The translations under genes and the position numbers were made by a program. 64,000 nucleotides of DNA from Deinococcus sp. Arct2-2. GTDB lineage: Bacteria > Deinococcota > Deinococci > Deinococcales > Deinococcaceae. Shown piece after piece: positions 27,151 through 38,773 of this stretch (its first letter is position 1; each line of letters starts with the position of its first letter). The DNA lies in the NCBI RefSeq assembly GCF_004801315.1, contig NZ_SSNW01000016.1, forward strand, positions 8,823 through 72,822, read 5' to 3'. The notes below the pieces were generated by a model, which was given only the letters and a program-made list of their open reading frames with translations, ran no database searches and was not told the DNA's origin.

Positions 27151-27984
27151 ATGCGTTCAGAACAGACATTCAAGCTGATGGCCGACTATCACTGTTTTCC
27201 GCTGTGGGAGCCGGGTGGAGATAACATTGACCCGGCCACGCTGGGCCTGCCAAATACACTGGCAACGCGGCTGGAAGCATGGACCGATGCCTCCGATTCC
27301 ACGCTGAATATGGCTGATCCCATGTCGCCCCTACCGATGCGGGCAGATTTTTTGGGGGTGGGCGAAAACGAGGACGCCGCCTTCGAGCGCGAAGGCCATG
27401 CGCTGTGGTGGGCACTCCGGGCAGCCTTGCCGGGGCGGAAGCTAAGCTATTTCAGTACGCTGTTGGGGCGGGCCATTGCCGCTGGTGACGATGAATTGCT
27501 AGACAGGCTGGACGATGCTGGAGAGGTGTCGGGCGTGCTGTGGCGCTCGGTGTCGGACGACGTAAAAGGCGTGCGGGGCGTGAATGCCTTCTTCCGAAAT
27601 AGTGCAGGCCAACTGCTATTTCCGCGCCGTGCCCCCCACAAAACGCGCTGGCCGGGGGCGCTGGATTTCAGCGTGGGCGGCTACACGCTGGCGGGCGAAT
27701 CGTTGGATGAATCCTTTGTACGGGAAGCCCGCGAGGAACTGAATGTGGATATTGCGACGCTGGGGTGGCGTGTGTTGGCTGATCTCTCGCCGTTCAACAC
27801 TGAAATTAACTGCTTTATGCGGGTGTACGAGGTGGACATGGAGGACTTGCCTCACCTGAATCCCGACGATTTCAGCGGCGCAGAATGGCTGACGCCGGAG
27901 CAACTACGGGAGCGGGGAGCGGCAGGCGAAAAACTTAAACCTGATCTCTTGAAGGTTGTTAACCTTGTGTATGCCAAGCAGTAA
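27151..27984 (+). CDS. Two-domain Nudix hydrolase
   Basis: 277 residues from ATG 27151 (ATG 27136 is an in-frame alternative, 5 codons longer). The first 115 residues form a separate domain with KLMADYHCFPLWEPG, IDPATLGLP, a WTDASDSTLN-type segment and EGHALWWALRAAL, like a stand-alone protein family of unknown function found in many bacteria. The Nudix domain (about 145-260) has box GYTLAGESLDESFVREAREE with Asn in place of the last conserved Gly. Nudix enzymes hydrolyse nucleotide or isoprenoid diphosphates; the substrate is unknown. The fusion is notable. Confidence 0.82.
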   Translation: MRSEQTFKLMADYHCFPLWEPGGDNIDPATLGLPNTLATRLEAWTDASDSTLNMADPMSPLPMRADFLGVGENEDAAFEREGHALWWALRAALPGRKLSYFSTLLGRAIAAGDDELLDRLDDAGEVSGVLWRSVSDDVKGVRGVNAFFRNSAGQLLFPRRAPHKTRWPGALDFSVGGYTLAGESLDESFVREAREELNVDIATLGWRVLADLSPFNTEINCFMRVYEVDMEDLPHLNPDDFSGAEWLTPEQLRERGAAGEKLKPDLLKVVNLVYAKQ

Positions 27985-28043
27985 CTAGATTTAGCTATAC
28001 ATTTGTAAACAGTCGGTACATTCAGCGCGGCGTTTTGTGCTGA

Positions 28044-29114
<1,071 letters not shown>

Positions 29115-29123
29115 ATCTGTGCT

Positions 29124-29612
29124 TTACCCCGGCCCCGGCGCACGCACGATGCTCAGCATGTAGCGGCCCAGCGCGTGAATAGCAGCGTAGAAGGTATCGA
29201 ACTCGATGGGTTTGACCACATAGCTGGCCGCGTGCGCCTGATAAGACCGCAAAATGTCCTCGTCGGCGGCGCTGGTGGTCAGCATGATGATGGGAATCGT
29301 CATCAGTTGCGGGTCGTGCTTGATGGCCGACAAGACTTCTAGGCCGTTCATGCGCGGCATATTGATGTCCAGCAAAATCACGTCTGGGCGCGGCATGAGG
29401 CTATATGACCCTTCTTGGCGCAGAAATTCGAGGGCCTCTACGCCGTCGCGGGTCACGTGCAAGTTATTGGTCACGCCTGCTTGGGCAAACGCTTCTTGCG
29501 TCAAGATAATGTCGGGTTCACTGTCTTCTACCAGCAGTATTTCTATAGGGGTAGTCGTGTTCGGCGCTGGAAATAGGGACGCTGAGGGGTTGGGATCGGG
29601 CGGCGGGATCAT
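29124..29612 (-). CDS. Single-domain response regulator
   Basis: 162 residues from ATG 29612, with GGAG 7 bases upstream. A 33-residue Pro-rich lead precedes one receiver domain: acidic pair in LLVEDSEPD, phospho-acceptor Asp in VILLDINMPRMNGLEVL (about 87), Thr in IIMLTTSA and Lys in YVVKPIEFD. There is no output domain, as in Rcp1-type regulators paired with phytochrome kinases, whose LVEDSEPDIILTQEAF-like start it shares. The kinase partner is not in the window. Confidence 0.92.
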   Translation of the reverse strand: MIPPPDPNPSASLFPAPNTTTPIEILLVEDSEPDIILTQEAFAQAGVTNNLHVTRDGVEALEFLRQEGSYSLMPRPDVILLDINMPRMNGLEVLSAIKHDPQLMTIPIIMLTTSAADEDILRSYQAHAASYVVKPIEFDTFYAAIHALGRYMLSIVRAPGPG

Positions 29613-29771
29613 GACACTTCTCCTACTGACAGGGAGGTCAGGCGTTCTGACCATCAATTCTTCCTGACTTCTAGTGTGGCTGCCGAGTCTGGGCGCAGCA
29701 TGACGGCAGCTTTACCGTGTGGAAAGCTGGCCTTGACGGTCTCTTATAGCCGCGCTTGGATGGTGTTTATG

Positions 29772-29799
29772 TTGACTGCTTGCCCGTAGGCGCTAGCTT
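29772..29799 (+). promoter_or_regulatory. Promoter of dinB-like gene (-35 and -10)
   Basis: TTGACT (29772-29777), 16 bases, TAGCTT (29794-29799), ending 6 bases before ATG 29806: one of the few leaderless promoters here with a recognisable -35. Confidence 0.6.
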
Positions 29800-29805
29800 G
29801 GGCGC

Positions 29806-30297
29806 ATGAACCTCTTGCAAGCCTCGCTGGGGGGCAGCGCCGCCTTCCGGGAACCCGAGTACATCCTAGAAAACCTGACCTCCGAAGTGGCTGCAAAGCC
29901 TGTGCCGGGGCTGCCCTACACCATTGCAGACGTTCTGTACCACCTGAACGCCACGATGCGGGCCAGCCTTGATCTGGCCTCTGGGCGGGCGGCGGATTGG
30001 CCGGAAGGCTTGGAGGTGTGGCCCGACATGCCGCCCAGTACCGAACAACACAGTGCCGAGCAATCCAGCGCCGAACAACTGGCCCAGATTCGGCTAGACG
30101 TCGCTTTGGCACTGTCCGAAGCCGTGATGCTGGCCGAAGACCCCTCAGAGCGGGCGCGGGAAATTCTGACCGACTTGGCCGTAAATAATGCCTACCACTG
30201 GGGGCAAGTGGCCCTGATTCGGCGCTTGCACGGCGACTGGAGCGGCGAAGACCCGGTTACTGGTGGGGTTGTTGGCGGCGGAGTGGTCGGCGGGTGA
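29806..30297 (+). CDS. DinB-family (YfiT-like) protein
   Basis: 163 residues. Four-helix-bundle DinB fold with metal-site histidines in VLYHLNATM (about 46) and NAYHWGQVALIRR (about 128-140). DinB/YfiT proteins are often thiol-dependent transferases; many were named for damage induction, and the family is strongly expanded in Deinococcus. The C-terminus is a low-complexity Gly/Val tail. GTGA overlap couples it to the NTPase gene. No damage-response motif was seen upstream. Confidence 0.82.
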   Translation: MNLLQASLGGSAAFREPEYILENLTSEVAAKPVPGLPYTIADVLYHLNATMRASLDLASGRAADWPEGLEVWPDMPPSTEQHSAEQSSAEQLAQIRLDVALALSEAVMLAEDPSERAREILTDLAVNNAYHWGQVALIRRLHGDWSGEDPVTGGVVGGGVVGG

Positions 30298-30869
30298 GGT
30301 TGGTCATTGTGGGCAGTCAGAATCCGGCCAAGGTGCGGCCCGTGCAAGAAGTTTTTGCGAAACTGGAACCGGAAGCTGTGATCGTGGGCCAAAACGTGCC
30401 CAGCGGCGTTCCAGATCAGCCTTTGGGCGAGGAAGAAACGCGGCGCGGCGCGGTAAACCGGGCGTGGGCCGCTGTGCACATCGCAGAAGCGCAGCAAGCC
30501 GAGGAAGCTTGGGGAGTGGGCCTAGAGGGCGGCGTGCGAATAGATGACGCGGGCAACGGCTGGCTGTTTGGCATCGTCGCGGTGGCCCACAGCGGCAAGC
30601 TGGAAACCGTGCGAACGGCGGAAATGAGGTTGCCGCCCCCAGTTTTGGCCCGCGTGCAAGGGGGCGAGGAGTTGGGGAGCGTGATGGACGACCTGCTGGG
30701 AACTGTAGACGTCAAGCGCGGCGTGGGCAGCGTGGGCGTACTGACCGGTGGACTGGCAGACCGGGCAGATGTCTGGCGACTGGGGCTGGCGTTGGCCTTA
30801 GCGCCGTTTCTGAACGCAGAACTGTACAGCTCCGGGCCAAGCGACACGCAAACGCCATCCATGCTCTAG
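30294..30869 (+). CDS. Inosine/xanthosine triphosphatase (YjjX/DUF84-like)
   Basis: 191 residues from GTG 30294, overlapping the dinB stop by 4 bases. Starts with the nucleotide-binding VIVGSQNPAKVRPVQEVF (about 4-21) and has VGLEGGVRIDDAGNGWLFGIVAV (about 75-97) and the LGSVMDDLLGT segment of non-canonical purine NTP phosphatases. These enzymes remove ITP and XTP produced by oxidative deamination. A house-cleaning role beside a DinB protein fits a stress-tolerant organism, but no regulation is visible. Confidence 0.87.
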   Translation: MRLVIVGSQNPAKVRPVQEVFAKLEPEAVIVGQNVPSGVPDQPLGEEETRRGAVNRAWAAVHIAEAQQAEEAWGVGLEGGVRIDDAGNGWLFGIVAVAHSGKLETVRTAEMRLPPPVLARVQGGEELGSVMDDLLGTVDVKRGVGSVGVLTGGLADRADVWRLGLALALAPFLNAELYSSGPSDTQTPSML

Positions 30870-30872
30870 GCT
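30867..30872 (+). promoter_or_regulatory. Leaderless -10 box for small GNAT gene
   Basis: TAGGCT ends 5 bases before ATG 30878 and overlaps the stop of the preceding gene. Confidence 0.5.
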
Positions 30873-30877
30873 CTGGC

Positions 30878-31204
30878 ATGACTGCCCACGAACCTGCCAT
30901 GCCCACCGAAGTTGTCAACAACGAAACCGAACGCCGCTATGAACTGAAGCTGGCTGGGCGCGTAGTGGGCGTAGCCGAATACCGCCCCGCCGGGCCTTCT
31001 TTGATGTTTACGCATACCGAAATAGAAGAAGGGCATGAGGGTCAAGGCCTCGGCAGCAAGCTGGTGCAGGCCGCGCTAGATGACGCACGGGCGCGGAAAG
31101 TGGACGTGGTGCCGATGTGCCCGTTCGTGGCCGCCTTCATCCGCGAGCATCCCGAGTATGTGGACTTGGTGCAGCCACAGCAGCGGGGCATGTTCGGCCT
31201 CTAA
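30878..31204 (+). CDS. Small GNAT-like acetyltransferase (YidJ/COG2388 type)
   Basis: 108 residues. A minimal GNAT fold: YELKLAGRVVGVAEYRPAG strands, then the acetyl-CoA loop EGQGLGSKLVQAALDDARA (about 60-78) and VVPMCPFVAAFIREHPEY, typical of the short YidJ-like family with a conserved Cys near the active site. Substrate unknown. Follows the NTPase gene by 8 bases with its own -10 box. Confidence 0.85.
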   Translation: MTAHEPAMPTEVVNNETERRYELKLAGRVVGVAEYRPAGPSLMFTHTEIEEGHEGQGLGSKLVQAALDDARARKVDVVPMCPFVAAFIREHPEYVDLVQPQQRGMFGL

Positions 31205-31306
31205 ACGAGAAGCATTCAACAACAGGTCAATGGCAAGTTAATTGACAGCCTGATATTTAGGCAGGCTGACTTTCTGCAAACACGACCGTGAGAAACTGAC
31301 CGCCTG

Positions 31307-31615
31307 ATGAGCGCCGTAGACCTTGCCTTGAGTGTGTTTGTCGGGTGGCAATTGGTATGGAGCTTAGTAGCGTTTGTGGCCATCTGGCACGACAAAAACT
31401 TAGCCGCCTCCCACCGTTGGCGAATCCCGGAAGACCGCTTGCACGGCTACGAATTTTGGGGCGGCTGGCTGGGATCGGGGCTAGCGCAGCGGCTTTGGCG
31501 GCATAAAACTTACAAAGAGTCTTACCAACAGGTCTACAAACGCACGGCGCTGATCTGGCTGGCCGCCTGCCTGATCGTACTTAGCGTCTGGATAGTGTCT
31601 CGCCTGAACGCTTAA
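31307..31615 (+). CDS. DUF1294 membrane protein
   Basis: 102 residues with two transmembrane segments (about 5-27 and 80-98). Between them is the DUF1294 signature RWRIPEDRLHG...GGWLGSGLAQRLWRHKTYKESY. Function of the family is unknown; it is often fused to cold-shock domains, which are absent here. The start ATG 31307 has no clear Shine-Dalgarno or -10 box close by. Confidence 0.85.
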   Translation: MSAVDLALSVFVGWQLVWSLVAFVAIWHDKNLAASHRWRIPEDRLHGYEFWGGWLGSGLAQRLWRHKTYKESYQQVYKRTALIWLAACLIVLSVWIVSRLNA

Positions 31616-31622
31616 CATGTGC

Positions 31623-31628
31623 TAAGTT
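31623..31628 (+). promoter_or_regulatory. lysZ: Leaderless -10 box for lysZ
   Basis: TAAGTT ends 7 bases before ATG 31636. Confidence 0.55.
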
Positions 31629-31635
31629 TGCACGC

Positions 31636-32439
31636 ATGATTGTTGTGAAGGTCGGCGGAAGCGCCGGAATAGATTACGACGCCGTCTGTGCAGACCTCGC
31701 CGCCCGCTGGAAAACCGGGGAGCGGCTGATTTTGGTGCATGGCGGCAGCGGCGAAACCAACCGCGTGGCCGAAGCGTTAGGCCATCCGCCCAAATTTGTG
31801 ACCAGTCCCAGCGGTTACACGTCGCGCTTTACAGACCGCCAAACGCTGGAAATCTTCGAGATGGTGTACTGCGGCAAGATCAATAAAGGCATCGTAGAGC
31901 GGCTGCAACGTCTCGGCGTAAACGCGGTGGGCCTGAGTGGGCTGGATGGCCGGATTTTTGAGGGACGCCACAAAGACAGCGTGCGGGCCGTAGAAAACGG
32001 CAAAGTGAAGGTGCTGCGCGGCGATCATACTGGAACGGTAGAAAAGGTCAACACCGGCCTGATCGAGCTGCTCCTGAACGCGGGCTACCTGCCCGTGCTG
32101 ACGCCGCCCGCTGCCAGTTACGAGGGCGTGGCAATTAATGTAGACGGAGACCGCGCCGCCGCCGCCCTCGCTGTGGCGCTGAAGGCCGATGCGCTGCTGC
32201 TGCTGAGCAACGTTCCGGGCCTGCTGCGCCATTACCCCGACGAAGCCAGCCTGATCCGGGCCATTCCTGCCGCCGACGTAGAAAGCTACCTAGAGTTTGC
32301 CCAAGACCGCATGAAAAAGAAGGTACTGGGGGCCGCCGAAGCCGTGCAGGGCGGCGTAAAGCGGGTGATTTTTGGCGACGCCCGCGCCGGAGCGCCTATT
32401 ACGGCGGCGCTGGACGGGGCGGGAACGGTGGTGAGCTAA
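31636..32439 (+). CDS. lysZ: [LysW]-aminoadipate kinase (acetylglutamate-kinase fold)
   Basis: 267 residues. Amino-acid kinase fold: VVKVGGSAGID start, VHGGSGETNRVAEALGHPPKFV (with the first nine residues in the glycine-rich loop), FTDRQTLEIFEMVYCGKINK, INVDGDRAAAALA and the C-terminal MKKKVLGAAEAV lysine segment. The LGHPPKFVTSPSGYTSRFT stretch is typical of LysZ, which phosphorylates aminoadipate carried on the LysW protein. Works just before LysY (28053-29114) in lysine synthesis. lysW and lysX are not in the window. Confidence 0.85.
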   Translation: MIVVKVGGSAGIDYDAVCADLAARWKTGERLILVHGGSGETNRVAEALGHPPKFVTSPSGYTSRFTDRQTLEIFEMVYCGKINKGIVERLQRLGVNAVGLSGLDGRIFEGRHKDSVRAVENGKVKVLRGDHTGTVEKVNTGLIELLLNAGYLPVLTPPAASYEGVAINVDGDRAAAALAVALKADALLLLSNVPGLLRHYPDEASLIRAIPAADVESYLEFAQDRMKKKVLGAAEAVQGGVKRVIFGDARAGAPITAALDGAGTVVS

Positions 32440-32445
32440 GGGCAT

Positions 32446-32525
32446 CTAGGGGTGGGGCTGTGCTCCCTCTCCCTTGAGGGGGGAGGGTTGGGGAGGGGGT
32501 GAGTACGCGCAGCGAATGCTGTTCT
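32446..32525. repeat. CCCTCTCCC hairpin repeat after lysZ
   Basis: CTCCCTCTCCCTTGAGGGGG then GGGTTGGGGAGGGGGTGAGT and GCGCAGCGAATGC, a copy of the family also at 11242, 21460, 42754 and others. Confidence 0.45.
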
Positions 32526-32616
32526 ACACGCAACTTGGCGAGATGAGCGACCTCTTATAAATACGCTTTAAGCAAGGGCAACCGCTGCTCACTCACCCCT
32601 GTCCCACCCAACCTGC

Positions 32617-32622
32617 TATCTT
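32617..32622 (+). promoter_or_regulatory. -10 box for small hypothetical gene
   Basis: TATCTT ends 9 bases before ATG 32632; no Shine-Dalgarno. Confidence 0.45.
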
Positions 32623-32631
32623 TCCCGCTCT

Positions 32632-32955
32632 ATGTCGGCCTCTGCCCCAACCCCCTCTCACACCACTGCCGCACCCATCGCCGCTTCCGCCCTGCTGGAT
32701 TTTTTGGCGGTGCGCGGCGGGCAGGAGTTCCGGGTGGCCGCCTGTGTAATTCAGGGCCGGGGCCGCCGCCAAGAGCTGCGCGAGGTGGGCGAATACCGCT
32801 TCACAGTGCGCGGCGACGCGGTGCAGGCCACCGGGCCAAGTGGACAAACCCGCCAACTTTCGCGGGCGGGGTATCTGGACATCTTCGGCACCTACGCCTT
32901 CGGGAGCGCGGAAGCAACGGGAGAGATGACGGACTTGGGGCCACTGTTCGGCTAG
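32632..32955 (+). CDS. Small hypothetical protein
   Basis: 107 residues, cytosolic. After a Pro/Thr/Ala-rich lead of about 20 residues it forms a likely beta-rich domain (EFRVAACVIQGRGRRQELREVGEYRF...) ending GEMTDLGPLFG. No family recognised. It ends 19 bases from the convergent HtrA gene. Coding bias and start box support it as real. Confidence 0.55.
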   Translation: MSASAPTPSHTTAAPIAASALLDFLAVRGGQEFRVAACVIQGRGRRQELREVGEYRFTVRGDAVQATGPSGQTRQLSRAGYLDIFGTYAFGSAEATGEMTDLGPLFG

Positions 32956-32974
32956 ATGTATTGGTCAGCTCAGT

Positions 32975-34240
<1,266 letters not shown>

Positions 34241-34358
34241 GGCCGAATAATGGCGCAGAGCGGTTATACGACGGTTAAAATCACTCCCGCAGTCTCTTTA
34301 CATGCCGGGGCAGTTGGGGTCAAGACAAGTGGTCAATTGCCAACCGGAATCTTTTGGC

Positions 34359-34387
34359 TTGACACCCTCTGTCTACACCCCTACCCT
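34359..34387 (+). promoter_or_regulatory. Sigma-A type promoter of peptide ABC operon
   Basis: TTGACA (34359-34364), 17-base spacer, TACCCT (34382-34387). A second TTGACA lies at 34398-34403. A 90-base leader follows up to ATG 34479, which has GGAGG upstream, so this transcript is leadered, unlike most here. Confidence 0.6.
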
Positions 34388-34478
34388 AAGCGCACGCTTG
34401 ACACTTTTTATCCGCCATTCATGATCGGACGCCCTCACAAGGGGGCGGCGAACGTGTGGCGGGATTTTCGGAGGTTCC

Positions 34479-36071
<1,593 letters not shown>

Positions 36072-36227
36072 GTCTGTTCCGCTGGGGCACCGTTGTTGTG
36101 TTCTAGCGGAGTGGAACGAGTGAGCGGGCTTCTGTTCTAGAGGCCGCACACCACGTTCGAACAAGGTTGATGGGGGTGGGGCTGGCCTGTACTGGCCGAC
36201 CTCGCCCCCTTTGCTGTGGCCCGTTGT

Positions 36228-36368
36228 CAATGGCTCGGACAGTTTCGAATTTCTATGATCACAGGTGACAAACACGGGGTTTTAGCCCCACTCTCCTTGC
36301 TGGAAGGCATCCTAGACGACGTTTCTCTGTATCAGGCTTTTCTTAGGTCGGAAATGTCCACACCATTG
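36228..36368. repeat. MITE-like element, diverged copy (CAATGGCTCGGACAGT)
   Basis: Left terminus CAATGGCTCGGACAGT (36228-36243) and a degenerate inverse ATGTCCACACCATTG ending 36368. It shares an inner CCTAGACGACGTTTCTCTGT with the copy at 46686-46839. The surrounding gap 36072-36502 also contains a GGGGCTGGCCTGTACTGGCC hairpin; there is no gene, and the Shine-Dalgarno-like AAGGGGG for the next gene is at its end. Confidence 0.55.
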
Positions 36369-36502
36369 ATGATCCGAGTTCAGGGCAGGGCGGGTAAACT
36401 GGCGCTAGCCCCAATCTGGCAACTCCCAAAAAGCGTGCCGCTGCCGTCTTCATCCACATCTTTCTATTTCCAGAGTTTTTACTTTCAGAAGGGGGCTTTT
36501 CC

Positions 36503-37531
36503 TTGGGCAGTTATCTGATTCGCCGTATCGCAAGAACCCTACTGGTCATGCTGGGCATCAGCCTGTTGGTGTTCGTGTTCGTGCGTTCTATTCCCGGCGA
36601 CCCGGCCACCGCCATGTTGGGCGAACGCGCCACGCCACAGGCCGTCAAGAACCTCCGGACTCAACTGGGCCTCGATAAACCGTGGTTCTTCAACCCAACC
36701 AATCCGCTGGACGCGCAGTATCCGAAGTATGTATCGGCACTGGCAAAGGGCGATCTCGGCAGCGGGATCAAGAGCAATATCCCCGTGCGCGATGAACTCG
36801 GCTCGCGCTTTCCGGCCACCGCCGAACTGAGCTTGGCCGCCCTGTTTTTTGCGCTTGTGATTGGCCTGCCCGCTGGCATTTTGGCTGCGCTGCGCCGCAA
36901 CAGCGTCTGGGACAACCTCGCTACTACGATTAGCTTGGTGGGCGTGAGTATGCCTGTGTTTTGGCTGGGGCTGCTGCTCTCTTACTTTTTTGCCGTGAAA
37001 TTGGGCTGGCTGCCGCCGAGTGCGCGATTAGGCAACGAATCCACACTCCAACCAATTACAGGATTCTATGTGTTGGACGGCATTTTACGTGGCAGTCCCG
37101 CCGATGCATGGGACGCTCTGCGCCACCTGATTTTGCCCGCCATTGCGCTGGGCAGCATTCCGCTGGCGATTATTGCCCGGATTACGCGCAGCAGCCTGCT
37201 GGATGTACTGGGCCAAGATTACGTGCGAACGGCCCGCGCCAAAGGGCTGTCTCAGCGCAGCATTACGCTGAAGCACGCGCTGAGGAATGCGCTGCTGCCC
37301 GTCGTCACGGTGATCGGGCTACAAGCCGGAGCCTTGCTGGGCGGCGCGGTACTGACCGAAACCATCTTTTCGTGGCCCGGCATCGGCTCGTGGGTCTATG
37401 AGGCCATCAGCCAGCGCGACTACCCGATCATTCAGGGCGGCGTGATTTTTGCGGCGCTGGTGGTCAGCGTCACCAACCTGCTGGTAGACCTCAGCTACGC
37501 CACTCTCGATCCCCGGATTCAGTACCGATGA
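36503..37531 (+). CDS. Peptide ABC transporter permease (DppB-like)
   Basis: 342 residues from TTG 36503, with AAGGGGG about 8 bases upstream. Opens with the family N-terminus YLIRRIARTLLVMLGISLLVFVFVRSIPGDPA-like pattern (first membrane span), has six predicted spans, and the EAA loop near residue 225-245 (QDYVRTARAKGLSQRSITLK) that contacts the ATPase. Forms the membrane channel with the DppC-like protein. It is separated from the binding-protein gene by a gap with a transposon-like repeat. Confidence 0.93.
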   Translation: MGSYLIRRIARTLLVMLGISLLVFVFVRSIPGDPATAMLGERATPQAVKNLRTQLGLDKPWFFNPTNPLDAQYPKYVSALAKGDLGSGIKSNIPVRDELGSRFPATAELSLAALFFALVIGLPAGILAALRRNSVWDNLATTISLVGVSMPVFWLGLLLSYFFAVKLGWLPPSARLGNESTLQPITGFYVLDGILRGSPADAWDALRHLILPAIALGSIPLAIIARITRSSLLDVLGQDYVRTARAKGLSQRSITLKHALRNALLPVVTVIGLQAGALLGGAVLTETIFSWPGIGSWVYEAISQRDYPIIQGGVIFAALVVSVTNLLVDLSYATLDPRIQYR

Positions 37532-37568
37532 GACCTGTCAAGCCTTTTCCGAACACAGGGGGAACCCC

Positions 37569-38570
37569 ATGACCGCCGTCTCCCCCACCGCCCCCCAACA
37601 AAAAAAGCAGCCCAGCATCTTTTCGCGGCGCTTTCGGCGCAGCACCCCCGGCAAAGTCGGCGCGGCCATCGTGGCTGTCTTCGTGCTGCTGGCGCTGTTG
37701 GCCCCCATTCTCAAGCCTTACGACGCCTCCAGTGACCGCAACTACCGCCTGAACCTGAAGCCGCCTAGCGTGGCCGCGCTGTGGGATAAGGATGTAGCCG
37801 AGGAATACCGTGACCCCGTAACAGGTCAGGTCAATCCTTGGTCACACCTGTTCGGCACCGACAACTTGGGCCGCGACGTGCTGACCCGCGTGTGGCACGG
37901 CACCGCCATCAGCCTGAAAGTGGGCGTAGTCAGTACGGTGCTGGCCCTTGTCATAGGGACGTTGGTGGGCGTGCTGGCCGGGTATTTCGGCGGCTGGTTC
38001 GATTCCGTTACCGGCTACCTGTCGGATGTGATGTTGGCCTTTCCCAGCATTCTGCTCGCCATCGGCTTTGCCAGCATCTTCAGCGCCGACAATCCGCCGT
38101 TGCTGGTCAGTGCCATCAACAGTTTGTTCGTGCTGAATAGCCCGCAGCTTGTGACGGCCATGCTCGCGGTGTCGCTGGTGCAAATCCCGGTCTATATGCG
38201 CCTTTCACGGGCCGTGGTATTGGGCCTGCGCGAGCGCGAATTCGTGCAGGCGTCGGGCGCACTGGGGGCCACCCAGATTCGCACCGTGTTCAAGCATGTG
38301 CTGCCAAACAGCCTCTCCCCCCTGATCGTGCAGGGCGCACTCAGCATTGCCACCGCCACCATCGAAGTTGCCGCACTGGGCTTTCTGGGTATTGGCGCTC
38401 AGCCGCCGCTACCGGAATGGGGCACCATGATCAGCGATTCCCGCCAGTACTACGTGGATTCGCCGTGGACGATGATCTTCCCCGGCCTCGCCATCTTCCT
38501 TACCGTGCTGGGCTTCAACCTGCTGGGCGACGGTTTGCGGGATGTGCTAGACCCGCGCAGTACGCAGTAA
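37569..38570 (+). CDS. Peptide ABC transporter permease (DppC-like)
   Basis: 333 residues. The N-terminal OppC region (FSRRFRRSTPGKVGAAIVAVFV) is followed by HLFGTDNLGRDVLTRVWHGT (about 95), six spans and the EAA loop EREFVQASGALGATQIRTVF (about 220-240). AGGGGGA lies 5 bases before the ATG. It pairs with the DppB-like permease 37 bases upstream. A strong terminator follows, so the ATPase subunits (DppD/DppF) must be encoded elsewhere. Confidence 0.93.
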   Translation: MTAVSPTAPQQKKQPSIFSRRFRRSTPGKVGAAIVAVFVLLALLAPILKPYDASSDRNYRLNLKPPSVAALWDKDVAEEYRDPVTGQVNPWSHLFGTDNLGRDVLTRVWHGTAISLKVGVVSTVLALVIGTLVGVLAGYFGGWFDSVTGYLSDVMLAFPSILLAIGFASIFSADNPPLLVSAINSLFVLNSPQLVTAMLAVSLVQIPVYMRLSRAVVLGLREREFVQASGALGATQIRTVFKHVLPNSLSPLIVQGALSIATATIEVAALGFLGIGAQPPLPEWGTMISDSRQYYVDSPWTMIFPGLAIFLTVLGFNLLGDGLRDVLDPRSTQ

Positions 38571-38594
38571 GGCTAGAAACTTTGACAGACGGGA

Positions 38595-38636
38595 GAAGGG
38601 ACGCAGACTGAAACTGGTCTGCGTCCCTTCTCTTTT
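38595..38636. terminator. Strong intrinsic terminator of peptide ABC operon
   Basis: Perfect 14-bp stem GAAGGGACGCAGAC (38595-38608) with GTCTGCGTCCCTTC (38617-38630), then TCTTTT. The longest perfect stem in the window; it closes the operon before any ATPase gene. Confidence 0.85.
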
Positions 38637-38649
38637 GGGGGTGGAATTT

Positions 38650-38730
38650 GGTCTTGTTCCCTCTCCACCTGTGGGAGAGGGCGTTGCGAGAGCAACGGGT
38701 GAGGGGGCCACCGAGCAAACGCTTCTGCCC
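38650..38730. repeat. CCCTCTCC / CGTTGC double-hairpin repeat
   Basis: CCCTCTCCACCTGTGGGAGA and GGGCGTTGCGAGAGCAACGG followed by GTGAGGGGGCCAC. Nearly the same unit is at 55782-55835. Confidence 0.5.
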
Positions 38731-38773
38731 AATACACCTCCTCTCGCTTATCGCCCCCCACAGCTCAAACCAA

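Noticed and set aside
36216..36502. 100-codon frame before the DppB-like gene
   Set aside because: Runs through the MITE-like repeat and lacks start signal and protein-like composition.
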